DNA from: Agreia sp. Leaf210 | GTDB lineage: Bacteria; Actinomycetota; Actinomycetes; Actinomycetales; Microbacteriaceae | DNA: 64,000 nt | Direction: 5' to 3' | NCBI RefSeq assembly: GCF_001421485.1 | Contig: NZ_LMKK01000001.1 | Location: 625,717-689,716 of the forward strand | Position numbers and translations under genes: made by a program | Notes under the pieces: generated by a model | Database searches by the model: none | Seen by the model: only the letters and a program-made list of their open reading frames with translations | Told to the model about the DNA's origin: nothing | Shown here: piece after piece, positions 8,296 through 16,928 of the stretch | Layout: the number at the start of each line of letters is the position of its first letter | How positions within the stretch are numbered: position 1 is the stretch's first letter

Positions 8296-9416
8296 TCGAT
8301 CGCCTCGACCCGCAGCCGCCCGGCGGCGTCGATGCCGAACCGGCCCACGGCATCCAGAACCCGGCGTGAGCCGCGGCGTTCGAGATGGAGCACGAGCCCG
8401 ATGGCGCTCACCGCCTGCCGCGCCACCGTCTCTGGGCTCATCGCGGCGAGCGAGCCGAGCGCCTCGAGGCGCGCCGGAACATCGTCGAGGGAGTTCGCGT
8501 GCAGCGTTCCCGCGCCGCCATCGTGACCGGTGTTGAGGGCCGACAGCAGTTCGCGGATCTCGCCACCCCGGCACTCGCCCAGAACGAGCCGGTCGGGCCG
8601 CATTCGCAGCGCCTCCCGCAAGAGCCGATCGAGCCCGACGCCGCCCGCCCCCTCGAGGTTCGGCTGGCGGGTCTCGAGCGCGATGAAGTGGGGATGCTCC
8701 ACGCGGAGCTCGGCGACGTCTTCGACCGCGATGATGCGATCGGCTCGATCGGCGGCCGCCAGGAGCGCGGAGAGGAAAGTCGTCTTGCCGCTGCCGCCAG
8801 CGCCCGTGATGAGCAGATTCGCACGGCTGCGCACGGCCTCGTCGATGAACGTGCGGGCACCTTGCGACTCTGCACCCTCGCCGAACAGCCCGGATGCCGC
8901 GAGCGAGTCGAGGCGCGGTCGGTCGAGCGGCGGGATGCGGATGGACAGGAGCGTTCCCCTCGGCGCGATCGGAGGCAGGGCCACGTGCACGCGGATGCCG
9001 TCGTGGAGCCGCACATCGGCACAGGGCGTGGCCTCGTCGATGTGCCGCCCGCCGCGAGCGACGATCGCGACGGCGAGCTCTCTGAGCTTGACCTCGCTGG
9101 GACACGACCACCCCGGCTGCCGTACGAGTCCGGTACCCCGGTCTATCCACAGATCGTCGGGGCCATTCACGAAGACGTCGGTGACGTCGGGGTCGCTCAC
9201 GTACCCGGCCAGCGGCCCGAAGTCGGATGCGCCGGCGCGGCTGCGCGGCACGGGCGAGGACCGCTGTGTCGAGGAGGGATGCGTGCCCGCGCCGGCGGTG
9301 GGGGACGGCGGCGCGGGCACGGCTGGAGGCGCGCTCAGCACGGGAGCTGCGACGAAGGGTTCGCGCTCGCGCGCTGCCTCGCCGGGCCTGTCGTCCGTGA
9401 GCTGTCTGCTTGCCAT
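8292..9416 (-). CDS. tadA: Tad pilus assembly ATPase TadA (CpaF family)
   Basis: 374 residues from the ATG at 9416; an in-frame GTG two codons upstream is also possible, and the frame stays open much further upstream through non-coding sequence. After a Pro/Ser-rich N-terminus of about 70 residues come the secretion-ATPase features: VTDVFVNGPDDLWID, the Walker A GAGGSGKTTF, the Asp box (IIAVEDVAELR), Walker B (LVLGECRGGE) and the His box (GTLHANS). It should power assembly of the Flp pilin. First gene of the operon tadA-tadBC-flp-tadE-tadE/vanY. TadZ and a prepilin peptidase are not in the window. Confidence 0.93.
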   Translation of the reverse strand: MASRQLTDDRPGEAAREREPFVAAPVLSAPPAVPAPPSPTAGAGTHPSSTQRSSPVPRSRAGASDFGPLAGYVSDPDVTDVFVNGPDDLWIDRGTGLVRQPGWSCPSEVKLRELAVAIVARGGRHIDEATPCADVRLHDGIRVHVALPPIAPRGTLLSIRIPPLDRPRLDSLAASGLFGEGAESQGARTFIDEAVRSRANLLITGAGGSGKTTFLSALLAAADRADRIIAVEDVAELRVEHPHFIALETRQPNLEGAGGVGLDRLLREALRMRPDRLVLGECRGGEIRELLSALNTGHDGGAGTLHANSLDDVPARLEALGSLAAMSPETVARQAVSAIGLVLHLERRGSRRVLDAVGRFGIDAAGRLRVEAIE

Positions 9417-9540
9417 GTCCACGACCGTAGAAGCTCCGAGGGCGGCGTGGCGGTGCGGCCGCAAGACTGTGGACGGTTCGCCCGAACACCCCCTGGGGAG
9501 GAGAAGAGTCGACTCCTGCCGAAGCCCGCGACACTGCCGG

Positions 9541-9645
9541 TTAAAAAAGAAGGGGCGGCACCTAATGGGGGGAAAAGGTGCCGCCGTAGCAACGCTGGAT
9601 TGGGGGAATCCGTTAGTGCGCTGCATCTGGAAACGAGTTCCAGTG
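9541..9645 (-). ncRNA. 6C RNA (actinobacterial small RNA, B11 homolog)
   Basis: Two adjacent hairpins with C-rich loops, read on the minus strand. The first has arms at 9607-9611 and 9597-9601 (GGATT/AATCC) enclosing five C, extended by an AACG/CGTT outer stem. The second has perfect 10-bp arms at 9576-9585 and 9554-9563 (GGCGGCACCT/AGGTGCCGCC) around a loop with six C. It is followed by CCTTCTTTTTT, so it is also the terminator. This is the 6C RNA architecture. In M. tuberculosis the 6C/B11 RNA lies beside the tad locus, as here. A further dyad CTGGAA-N5-TTCCAG (9627-9643) falls at the predicted 5' end. Ends are estimates from the promoter and U-tract. Confidence 0.87.
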
Positions 9646-9651
9646 GGATCG

Positions 9652-9679
9652 AGTTTACTCGCCGGAAACACAACCGCAA
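9652..9679 (-). promoter_or_regulatory. Probable promoter of the 6C RNA
   Basis: On the minus strand, TTGCGG (9674-9679) and TAAACT (9652-9657) are separated by 16 bp. A start about 7 nt downstream would fall near 9645, just before the CTGGAA/TTCCAG dyad, giving a transcript of about 105 nt ending in the C-loop terminator hairpin. The -10 match is good and the -35 match is partial. Confidence 0.55.
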
Positions 9680-9818
9680 CTTCCCTCAGCTTTTTCTCAG
9701 CGGCCCCCGGCGGAGTCCCATTCTGCGGGGGCAACGCGATGCAACATCACCCTCCTTCCGCCCCGCCGAAGGCTGGCTAAGCTTGCACCAGCCGTCGCAA
9801 AGGAGCGCACTGAAACTC

Positions 9819-11771
9819 ATGAGCAATCGCATCGACAACCTTCTCCATGAGGCACGCCGCTTTCCGCCCACCGAGCAGTTCGCTGCGAACTCCGTCGCGG
9901 GCGCAGACCTCTACGAAGCGGCAAAAAACGACCGCCTGCAGTTCTGGGCCGATCGTGCGCGCGAGCTGCTGCACTGGCACACGCCGTTCACCCGCACCCT
10001 CGACTGGACGAACCCTCCCTTCGCGAAGTGGTTCGACGACGGTGCCCTCAATGTGGCCTACAACTGCCTCGACCGCCACGTGCTCGCCGGCAACGGCGAC
10101 CGCATCGCCCTGCACTGGGAGGGCGAGCCGGGAGACTCTCGCAGCTACAGCTACGCCGAGCTCACCAGCGAGGTGAAGCGCGCGGCCAATCTGCTGACCA
10201 GCCTCGGCATTCGCCAGGGCGACCGCGTGGCGATCTACCTGCCCATGATTCCGGAGGCTGTCATCTCGATGCTGGCCGTCGCGCGCATCGGCGCCGTGCA
10301 CTCGGTGGTGTTCGGCGGATTCAGCGCCGAGAGCCTGCGCAGCCGCATCGACGATGCGAGCGCCAAGCTGGTGATCACGGCCGACGGCGGGTACCGCAAG
10401 GGCTCGGTGTTCCCGCTGAAGCAGGCTGTGGATGCCGCACTGGCGGCAGACGGCGACAGCACCGTCTCGCACGTGCTCGTCGTCAGGCGCGGTGGCAACG
10501 ACGTGGAGTGGGTGGAAGGCCGAGACCTCTGGTGGCACGACGAGATGGTGGCCGTCGACGACGAGCACGTGGCGAAGCCCTTTGCGGCCGAGAACCCGCT
10601 CTTCATCCTCTACACCTCGGGAACCACGGGAAAGCCGAAGGGGATCCTGCACACCTCCGGCGGCTACCTCACGCAGGCGGCGTTCACGCACAAGTCGGTC
10701 TTCGACCTTCGACCCGAGACGGACGTGTACTGGTGCACCGCCGACGTCGGCTGGATCACCGGACACAGCTACGTCGTCTATGGCCCACTGGCCAACGGAG
10801 CGACCCAGGTGCTCTACGAGGGGACACCCGACTCACCTCACGCTGGGCGCTGGTGGGAGATCATTCAGAAATACGGCGTGAGCATCTTCTACACCGCGCC
10901 CACGGCCATCCGCTCGTTCATGAAGGCCGGCCGGCAGATACCCCAGCAGTTCGATCTGACGAGTCTGCGCCTGCTCGGCTCGGTGGGCGAGCCGATCAAC
11001 CCCGAGGCGTGGATCTGGTACCGCGATGTGATCGGCGGCGGTGAGACGCCGATCGTCGACACGTGGTGGCAGACAGAGACCGGAGCGATCATGGTCTCCG
11101 CGCTACCCGGGGTGACCACGCTCAAGCCGGGCTCGGCGCAGGTCGCCATTCCCGGCATCCAGATCGAGGTTCTCGACGACGACGGGCACGACGTCGGGCT
11201 CGACTCGGGCGGCCTGCTGGTGGTGAGCGAACCGTGGCCGTCGATGCTCCGCGGAATCTGGGGCGACCCGGAGCGCTACAAGGAGACGTACTGGGACAAG
11301 TTCGGCGACAAATACTTCGCCGGCGACGGCGCACGATGGGATCGCGATGGCGACCTCTGGCTGCTCGGCCGTGTCGACGACGTGATGAACGTCTCGGGCC
11401 ACCGGCTCTCGACGGCGGAGATCGAGTCGGCGCTGGTGTCGCATCCCCTGGTCGCCGAGGCCGCCGTGGTGGGGGCCGAAGACGAGGCGACGGGTCAGGC
11501 GGTGGTCGCGTTCGTGATCGTGCGCACGAGCCAGGCCGACGTCGCGACCGCCGAGGAGGCATCCGCTCTGCTTCGCGCCCACGTCGCCGAGCAGATCGGC
11601 GCGATCGCCAAGCCCCGCACCGTGTTCCTCGTCGCCGAACTGCCCAAGACGCGTTCGGGCAAGATCATGCGACGCCTTCTCAAAGATGTGGCCGAGGGCC
11701 GTGAGGTCGGAGACACCACGACCCTCGCCGACACGCAGGTGATGCAGATCATCACCGACAAGCTGAAGTGA
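9819..11771 (+). CDS. acs: Acetyl-CoA synthetase
   Basis: 650 residues, normal for Acs, which makes acetyl-CoA from acetate, ATP and CoA. The AMP-binding P-loop LYTSGTTGKPKG is intact, the adenylate-binding segment TWWQTETG follows, and the C-terminal PKTRSGKIMRR carries the conserved catalytic lysine (Lys615) that acetylation controls in other bacteria. The ATG at 9819 is 14 nt from the AAGGAG box (9799-9804); an in-frame CTG at 9810 has better spacing, so the true start may be three codons earlier. It stands alone between the 6C RNA and the convergent RidA-like gene. Confidence 0.96.
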   Translation: MSNRIDNLLHEARRFPPTEQFAANSVAGADLYEAAKNDRLQFWADRARELLHWHTPFTRTLDWTNPPFAKWFDDGALNVAYNCLDRHVLAGNGDRIALHWEGEPGDSRSYSYAELTSEVKRAANLLTSLGIRQGDRVAIYLPMIPEAVISMLAVARIGAVHSVVFGGFSAESLRSRIDDASAKLVITADGGYRKGSVFPLKQAVDAALAADGDSTVSHVLVVRRGGNDVEWVEGRDLWWHDEMVAVDDEHVAKPFAAENPLFILYTSGTTGKPKGILHTSGGYLTQAAFTHKSVFDLRPETDVYWCTADVGWITGHSYVVYGPLANGATQVLYEGTPDSPHAGRWWEIIQKYGVSIFYTAPTAIRSFMKAGRQIPQQFDLTSLRLLGSVGEPINPEAWIWYRDVIGGGETPIVDTWWQTETGAIMVSALPGVTTLKPGSAQVAIPGIQIEVLDDDGHDVGLDSGGLLVVSEPWPSMLRGIWGDPERYKETYWDKFGDKYFAGDGARWDRDGDLWLLGRVDDVMNVSGHRLSTAEIESALVSHPLVAEAAVVGAEDEATGQAVVAFVIVRTSQADVATAEEASALLRAHVAEQIGAIAKPRTVFLVAELPKTRSGKIMRRLLKDVAEGREVGDTTTLADTQVMQIITDKLK

Positions 11772-11784
11772 TCGGTCGAGGCGC

Positions 11785-12255
11785 CTAGGCGAACTCGACG
11801 ATCACCTCGATCTCGACGGGAGCGTCGAGTGGGAGGGCGGCGACGCCCACGGCCGAACGCGCGTGGATGCCGCGGTCGCCGAACAGCTCGCCGAGAAACT
11901 CGGATGCGCCATTGATCACGCCGGGCTGCCCCGTGAACGACGGGTCGGATGCGACGAAACCGGTCACTTTGACGACCCGCGTCACACGATCGAGCGAGCC
12001 GATCACGTTCTCGACCGCGGCGAGCGCGTTCAGAATGGATGTCCGGGCGAGCGACTTGGCGATCGACGGCGAGACAAGCTCGTGGCCGTCTCCGACCTTG
12101 CCGGTGTACTCGAGGCTGCCGTCGACGAACGGAAGCTGGCCCGCGGTGAACACGAGGTTACCCGAGACCACGGCGGGAATGTAGGCCGCGACCGGGGGCA
12201 CGACCGTGGGGATGCTGACACCGAGTTCGGCGAGGCGCGCAGCGATCGCGCTCAT
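11785..12255 (-). CDS. RidA/YjgF/Rid-family protein
   Basis: 156 residues, slightly longer than classical RidA (about 130). The fold signature is clear: VVSGNLVFTAGQLPFVDG near residue 30, a central helix (LNALAAVENVIGSLDRVTRVVKVTGFVAS) and the C-terminal ARSAVGVAALPLDAPVEIEVIVEF. Rid proteins hydrolyse reactive enamine/imine intermediates from PLP enzymes; the longer subgroups have unknown substrates. The Arg that contacts the substrate carboxylate in RidA sits in a comparable HARSAVG segment. The ATG overlaps the stop of the DUF4177 gene by one base (TGATG), so the two genes form an operon ending convergently with acs. Confidence 0.88.
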   Translation of the reverse strand: MSAIAARLAELGVSIPTVVPPVAAYIPAVVSGNLVFTAGQLPFVDGSLEYTGKVGDGHELVSPSIAKSLARTSILNALAAVENVIGSLDRVTRVVKVTGFVASDPSFTGQPGVINGASEFLGELFGDRGIHARSAVGVAALPLDAPVEIEVIVEFA

Positions 12256-12425
12256 CAGGAGGCCTCGCCCGCCGATGCTACCGGGCGCTTGAGGTAGGCG
12301 ACGAGCCCACCCTCGGGGCCCGTGACGATCTGCACGAGTTCCCAGCCCTTCGCGCCCCAGGTGTTGAGGATCCCCGTGGTGTTGTGGATCATGAGCGGTG
12401 TTGTGACGTACTCCCAAGTGGGCAT
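12255..12425 (-). CDS. DUF4177-like small protein
   Basis: 56 residues starting at the ATG at 12425, chosen because AAAGGA lies about 5 nt upstream; an upstream in-frame ATG would add 11 unlikely residues. The product begins MPTWEYVTTPLM and contains the NTWGAKGWELVQIV signature of DUF4177 proteins, small beta-alpha-beta proteins found in many bacteria with no known function. Its position directly before a Rid-family gene, and divergent from ponA, is common in actinomycetes. Function unknown. Confidence 0.85.
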   Translation of the reverse strand: MPTWEYVTTPLMIHNTTGILNTWGAKGWELVQIVTGPEGGLVAYLKRPVASAGEAS

Positions 12426-12475
12426 CCGCGTTCCTTTCTGGGCATTTGCCAGCATCATCGATTACTCTCGAGCAT

Positions 12476-15013
12476 ATGTCTGCCCAGAAATCTAAGGTTA
12501 GCGGCGTCATCGGAGCGATCCTTGGACTCGTGGGGATGAGCGCCATTGCCGGCGTCCTCGTGACGGCCATGGTCGCCCCCGCGCTCGCAGTCACCGGAAT
12601 CGCCGCCAACAACTCCATCGGCATGTTCGAGAACCTGCCCTCGAACATCCGCCCCGATGTGCTCGCTCAGAAGTCCGAGATCTACGCCACGGGCAGCGAC
12701 GGCAACCCCGTTCTTCTCGCGTCGGTCTTCGACCAGAACCGCGAAGAGGTCGGGTGGGACCAGATCTCGCCCTTCGTGAAGGACGCTGTGGTGTCTGTCG
12801 AGGACCCGCGCTTCTACACGCACGGTGGAGTCGACATCGTGTCGGCCGCTCGTGCCGCCGCACAGAGCGCAGCCGGCGGAGACGGCCCCGGTGCGTCGAC
12901 GATCTCGATGCAGTACGTGCGCAACATCCTCATTCAGAAGACCGAGGAGATCCAAGACAAGGCCGAGCGCGACAAGGCCTTCGAAGACGCCACGAAGACC
13001 ACGGTCGACCGCAAGCTCAAAGAGATGAAGCTGGCCATCGGCCTCGAGAAGGAGTTCACGAAGGATCAGATCCTTCTGGGCTACCTGAACATCTCCAACT
13101 TCGGCGGCACCGTCTACGGCATCGAAGCGGCAGCGCAGTACTACTACGGCGTGTCCGCGAAAGACGTGACGCTGGCGCAGGCGACCAGCCTCGTCGCCAT
13201 GGTCAACGAACCCAACGGCTTGCGCATCGACCAGCCCGATGCCCCGGAGAAGATCACCGAGAACCAGGCTCGTCGCGACGTCAACATCCTTCCGGCCATG
13301 CTCAAAGAGCACAAGATCACGAAGGCGCAGTTCGACGAGGCCAAAGCGACTCCGGTCACGCCGAACATCGTGCAGCCGTCGACCGGCTGCAAGACGGCGA
13401 ACGAGAACATCGGCGCGGGCTACTTCTGCGACTACGTGTCGTACATCGTCAAGAACGACGCCGCCTTCGGCGACAGTGCCGAGTCTCGCTGGCAGAAGTT
13501 CCGCACGGGCGGCTACCAGATCTTCACCACGCTCGACCTCGATCTGCAGACCGCGGCCATCACGTCGATGAACGAGAACGTTCCGCAGAACCCGGAGCAG
13601 CTGAACCTCGGCTCCTCGATGGTCACCGTCGAGCCGGGAACCGGGAAGATCCTGGCGATGGTGCAGAACAAGACGTTCAACGACGACCCCGAGACAACCC
13701 AGCCGAACGAGACCTCGGTCAACTTCAGCACCGACTACGCCTACGGCGGCTCGACCGGATTCCCCTCGGGATCGACGTACAAGGTCTTCACGCTGGCAGA
13801 TTGGCTCAAGACCGGGCACTCGCTCAACGAACAGGTCAACGGAAGCGTGCGCACCTTCAACCTCGCGACGTTCAAGAACCGCTGCCAGGGCGCGGGCGGC
13901 GGCACCTATAAGTCGGCCAACGACGGCGCAGCGAATCCAGGCTCGATGAACATCGTCTCCGCGACCGCCTCGTCGGTCAACAACGCCTACATCGGTATGG
14001 CGCAGAAGCTCGACATGTGCGACATCACCGAGACGGCGGAGTCGTTCGGTATGCACCGCGCCGACGGCACGCCCATGCAGCAGAACGTCTCGAGCGTGCT
14101 CGGCACGAACGAGGTCGCCCCGCTCACCGTGGCCGCCGCCTACGCCGGCATCGCGGCCAACGGCCTCTTCTGCCAGCCCAAGGCGATCGAGCGCATCGTC
14201 GACGGCACGGGCGCCGAGATCCCCGTGCCCGCGACCACCTGCAACCAGGTCGTCGACCCGAACGTCGCCGCCGCGATGGACGTCGCGATGGCCGCGGTCG
14301 TGAACGGCGGAACCGGTGGAGCAGCGCGACCGGGCGACGGTATCCCCCTCATCGGTAAGACGGGTACCACCGACGGTGAGAAGCACGTGTGGTTCGCCGG
14401 CGCATCCACGAAACTGGCCACGGCCATCTGGGTGGGCAACATCGTGGGTGATGTCTCGGTGCGCTACACCAGTGTTCCTGACTACGGGAACGTCGCCGAC
14501 ATGCGCTTCAGCACGTGGAGCCAGTACATGGGAGCCGCCAACGCCAAGTACGGCGGAGACGCGTTCCCCACCCCGAACAGCTCGCTGACCAGCACGCCGC
14601 AGGTCGCCGTGCCCTCGGTGCAGGGAAAGACCATCGCCGAGGCGCAGTCGCTGGTCGAGGCCGCCGGCTTCACCTTCCAGGACGGCGGCGCGACCGACAA
14701 CGAGGCGCCCGCCGGAACCGCCGCGGGCAGCGTTCCCGCGGGTGGCGAGAACGCCACGAAGGGCGCGACGGTCACCGTCTACACGAGCAACGGAGCGCTG
14801 AAGAGCGTCCCCGACGTCATCTCCGGATCGAACAGCATCGGCGAAGCGGCGAACAAGCTCGGGCCCGCCGGCTGGAAGTTCGCGGGTACCAAGTACCAGG
14901 TGACCGGCGACGGGTGTAACGAGCAGAAACCGATCGGCACAGAACCCGCGGTAGGCAGTTTTGCCAACCCCGCCAGCCAGGGCGTGTACATCATCGGTTG
15001 TAAGAAGAAGTAG
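12476..15013 (+). CDS. Bifunctional penicillin-binding protein (class A) with C-terminal PASTA repeats
   Basis: 845 residues. It polymerises glycan strands and cross-links stem peptides outside the membrane. One N-terminal membrane helix (about residues 6-45) precedes the GT51 transglycosylase domain, with EDPRFYTHGGVD and GASTISMQYVRN motifs. The transpeptidase domain shows Ser433-x-x-Lys436 (STYK), SVN and KTGTT. Two PASTA repeats follow (about 712-778 and 779-845), the second holding a Cys pair. The layout matches mycobacterial PonA2, also followed by a metallophosphoesterase gene. The ATG at 12476 lacks a strong Shine-Dalgarno site, so a leaderless or weakly translated message is possible. 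Confidence 0.94.
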   Translation: MSAQKSKVSGVIGAILGLVGMSAIAGVLVTAMVAPALAVTGIAANNSIGMFENLPSNIRPDVLAQKSEIYATGSDGNPVLLASVFDQNREEVGWDQISPFVKDAVVSVEDPRFYTHGGVDIVSAARAAAQSAAGGDGPGASTISMQYVRNILIQKTEEIQDKAERDKAFEDATKTTVDRKLKEMKLAIGLEKEFTKDQILLGYLNISNFGGTVYGIEAAAQYYYGVSAKDVTLAQATSLVAMVNEPNGLRIDQPDAPEKITENQARRDVNILPAMLKEHKITKAQFDEAKATPVTPNIVQPSTGCKTANENIGAGYFCDYVSYIVKNDAAFGDSAESRWQKFRTGGYQIFTTLDLDLQTAAITSMNENVPQNPEQLNLGSSMVTVEPGTGKILAMVQNKTFNDDPETTQPNETSVNFSTDYAYGGSTGFPSGSTYKVFTLADWLKTGHSLNEQVNGSVRTFNLATFKNRCQGAGGGTYKSANDGAANPGSMNIVSATASSVNNAYIGMAQKLDMCDITETAESFGMHRADGTPMQQNVSSVLGTNEVAPLTVAAAYAGIAANGLFCQPKAIERIVDGTGAEIPVPATTCNQVVDPNVAAAMDVAMAAVVNGGTGGAARPGDGIPLIGKTGTTDGEKHVWFAGASTKLATAIWVGNIVGDVSVRYTSVPDYGNVADMRFSTWSQYMGAANAKYGGDAFPTPNSSLTSTPQVAVPSVQGKTIAEAQSLVEAAGFTFQDGGATDNEAPAGTAAGSVPAGGENATKGATVTVYTSNGALKSVPDVISGSNSIGEAANKLGPAGWKFAGTKYQVTGDGCNEQKPIGTEPAVGSFANPASQGVYIIGCKKK

Positions 15014-15020
15014 CGACGAG

Positions 15021-15965
15021 GTGGCATTGTCCCGTCAGGCGACGGCCGCCGCGACAGCCCTCGGGCTGACCGTGGCGGCCGGAGCTGCTGCCTTCGGGTG
15101 GGGCTCCCTTGTGGAGCGCCGCCTCTTCACCCTTCGCCGCGTCTCCGCCCCCGTGCTCCCTGCCGGTGCGGCGGACATCCGGGTCTTGCACATCTCTGAT
15201 CTGCATATGGCTCCGTGGCAGCACGACAAGCAGGAGTGGGTGAGGCGACTCGCGCTTCTGGAACCCGATCTGGTCGTCGACACGGGTGACAACCTCGGTC
15301 ACGCCGACTCCTACGACGCGATCGCGCAATCGCTCGAGCCGTTCAGAGGAGTTCCCGGCGTCTTCGTCAACGGCTCGAACGACTATTTTGCACCGACGTT
15401 CAAGAGCCCTCTGCGCTACTTCATGGGGCCGTCGAAGATGCATCGCGACCCGACCAGGCTCGACACGAAGAGGCTCGAGAACACGTTCGGCGACCTGGGG
15501 TGGCAGAACCTCAACAACCGCGCCACCAATCTGGTCGTCAACGGCACGCGCATCGAGTTCTTCGGCGTCGACGACCCGCACCGTCACTACGACCGACTCG
15601 ACCGCATTCCGGGGGCACTCGACGAACTGCGGGAGGACGAAGACGACGACTACTCGGCCGACCTCACGATCGGCGTATCTCACGCGCCGTATCAGCGTGT
15701 ACTCAACTCCTTCGTGACGCACGGCGCCGACGTGATCTTCGCCGGCCACACGCACGGCGGCCAGGTGTGCGTGCCCGGATTCGGCGCCCTCATCACCAAT
15801 TGCGACATTCCGAGAGACCAGGTCAAGGGCTTGAGCGTCTGGCGACACGGGCTTCGCGCGGCCTACCTCAACGTCTCCGCCGGTCTCGGCACATCGATCT
15901 ATGCTCCGTTCCGTTTCGCGTGCCTGCCCGAGGCGACGCTGCTGACGCTCACTGCCTCTCGCTGA
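15021..15965 (+). CDS. Membrane-anchored metallophosphoesterase
   Basis: 314 residues from GTG 15021; a TTG at 15027 has a better-spaced GAGG and could be the real start. An N-terminal hydrophobic segment (about residues 8-26) anchors it, with the enzyme probably outside. Calcineurin-type metal motifs are present: ISDLHM, DTGDN, GVSHAP and AGHTHGGQ. The GNH(D/E) box reads NGSND, lacking the usual His; I recall the same variant in actinobacterial homologues such as Rv3683. The substrate is unknown. It begins 7 bp after ponA and is probably co-transcribed with it, which suggests a role in envelope metabolism. Confidence 0.88.
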   Translation: MALSRQATAAATALGLTVAAGAAAFGWGSLVERRLFTLRRVSAPVLPAGAADIRVLHISDLHMAPWQHDKQEWVRRLALLEPDLVVDTGDNLGHADSYDAIAQSLEPFRGVPGVFVNGSNDYFAPTFKSPLRYFMGPSKMHRDPTRLDTKRLENTFGDLGWQNLNNRATNLVVNGTRIEFFGVDDPHRHYDRLDRIPGALDELREDEDDDYSADLTIGVSHAPYQRVLNSFVTHGADVIFAGHTHGGQVCVPGFGALITNCDIPRDQVKGLSVWRHGLRAAYLNVSAGLGTSIYAPFRFACLPEATLLTLTASR

Positions 15966-16022
15966 CCGGTGCACGCGGCACCCGGCGAAATCGGCTAGGA
16001 TGATTGAGGCCTTCGGGCTGAT

Positions 16023-16099
16023 CGGGGTATGGCGCAGCTTGGTAGCGCGCGTCGTTCGGGACGACGAGGTCGCAGGTTCAAATCCTGTTACCCCGACCA
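16023..16099 (+). tRNA. tRNA-Pro (anticodon CGG)
   Basis: A complete 77-nt cloverleaf. The acceptor stem CGGGGTA pairs with TACCCCG, the anticodon stem is CGTCG/CGACG with loop TTCGGGA (anticodon CGG, reads CCG), the T loop is TTCAAAT, and CCA is encoded at 16097-16099. A strong terminator follows seven bases later. Confidence 0.97.
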
Positions 16100-16105
16100 C
16101 GAAAA

Positions 16106-16136
16106 GACTCCCTCTCACACGAGAGGGAGTCTTTTT
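16106..16136 (+). terminator. Rho-independent terminator after tRNA-Pro
   Basis: Perfect 10-bp stem GACTCCCTCT/AGAGGGAGTC (16106-16115 and 16122-16131) with a 6-nt loop, followed by TTTTT (16132-16136). AAAA precedes the stem, so it may act in both directions. Confidence 0.93.
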
Positions 16137-16211
16137 CGTTTACGGAATGTACAGATCACGAAGTAGTCACGCTCCGAGTCGACACTCGGCTTACTCCGCT
16201 AGGTTTCGAGA

Positions 16212-16928
16212 GTGAACACACTCGCTCGCCGCAGTCCGCGACGGAACGGCATCGTGACTCTCCTGACCGCTGTGGCCTCCGTGACCGTTCTCCTGTTCGG
16301 CGGGGTGTTCGCCTCGGCGCAGCCCGCGGCAGCCGTCGAGAAGACCGTGGGCGAGCGGCCCTTGGTCGTCTTCATCGGCAACTCGTTCACCGGCGGATCG
16401 GCGATGGATACCGGCGGCATCGCCCGCTACCCGTCATTGCTTTCGGCCAAGCTCGGCTTTCCCTACATGACCCTGACCGCGGACGGCTCAGGCTATGCCT
16501 CGGCCGGCACCGACTCTCGCACCTTCCTCTCCCTCGCCAAGAAGGTCCCGAAGAACGCGTCCGTCGTGGTCGTATTGGGCAGCGACGATGACGCCGACAA
16601 CACCGCGGCCGAGATCCGAGCCGGTGCCGCTGAGACCTATGCCCGCATCCACGATCAAGCCCCGGCGGCGGTCGTCCTCGCAGTCGCCTCACCGTGGGGC
16701 GAGACACCAACGCCGAAGGGCATCACGACGGCACGAAACGCCGTACGCGATGCGGCCCTGCAAGACGGCAACGCCTTCGTGGATACGATCACCGACAAGT
16801 GGTTGATCGCCGGACCGGCCGGCCAGGTGGGTTCAGACGGGGTGCACCCGACAGACGTCGGTCACGCGGAGATGGCCAAGTACCTCGCGCCGGCGCTCAG
16901 CCGACTTCTGCCGACGCGCTCGGCCTAG
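16212..16928 (+). CDS. Secreted SGNH/GDSL hydrolase
   Basis: 238 residues starting at a GTG. A basic N-terminus and a hydrophobic stretch (about residues 14-35, ending ASAQPAAA) form a signal peptide. Block I reads FIGNSFTGG with the nucleophilic Ser, and the C-terminal DGVHPTDVGH carries the Asp-x-x-His of block V. The block III GxND motif appears as VVLGSDDDADN, where the usual Asn is not in its standard place. Such enzymes are lipases or carbohydrate esterases; the substrate cannot be told. It ends convergently with thymidine kinase, the two stop codons sharing the four bases CTAG. Confidence 0.85.
   Translation: MNTLARRSPRRNGIVTLLTAVASVTVLLFGGVFASAQPAAAVEKTVGERPLVVFIGNSFTGGSAMDTGGIARYPSLLSAKLGFPYMTLTADGSGYASAGTDSRTFLSLAKKVPKNASVVVVLGSDDDADNTAAEIRAGAAETYARIHDQAPAAVVLAVASPWGETPTPKGITTARNAVRDAALQDGNAFVDTITDKWLIAGPAGQVGSDGVHPTDVGHAEMAKYLAPALSRLLPTRSA

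Larger units (their letters stand above)
9417..9818. other. Intergenic region between tadA and acs
   Basis: About 400 bp without a protein gene. It holds the 6C RNA gene on the minus strand (about 9541-9645) and its promoter. Left of it, 9417-9540 is the short leader of tadA. Right of it, 9680-9818 is the acs upstream region, which contains GGCTGG at 9771-9776 and CCAGCC at 9788-9793, an inverted repeat around a TAAGCT hexamer (9778-9783) that could be a -10 box or operator for acs. The AAGGAG at 9799-9804 is the acs Shine-Dalgarno site. Confidence 0.7.

Noticed and set aside
8298-9534. Upstream extension of the TadB/C frame through tadA
   Set aside because: The extension is Arg/Pro-rich with no motifs, and tadA in the other frame has all ATPase boxes. 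The GTG at 8295 with its own ribosome site is the natural start.
8385-9818. Upstream extension of the acs frame through tadA and the 6C RNA
   Set aside because: Acs family length and the ribosome site place the start near 9819. The extension has no similarity to Acs and crosses an RNA gene.
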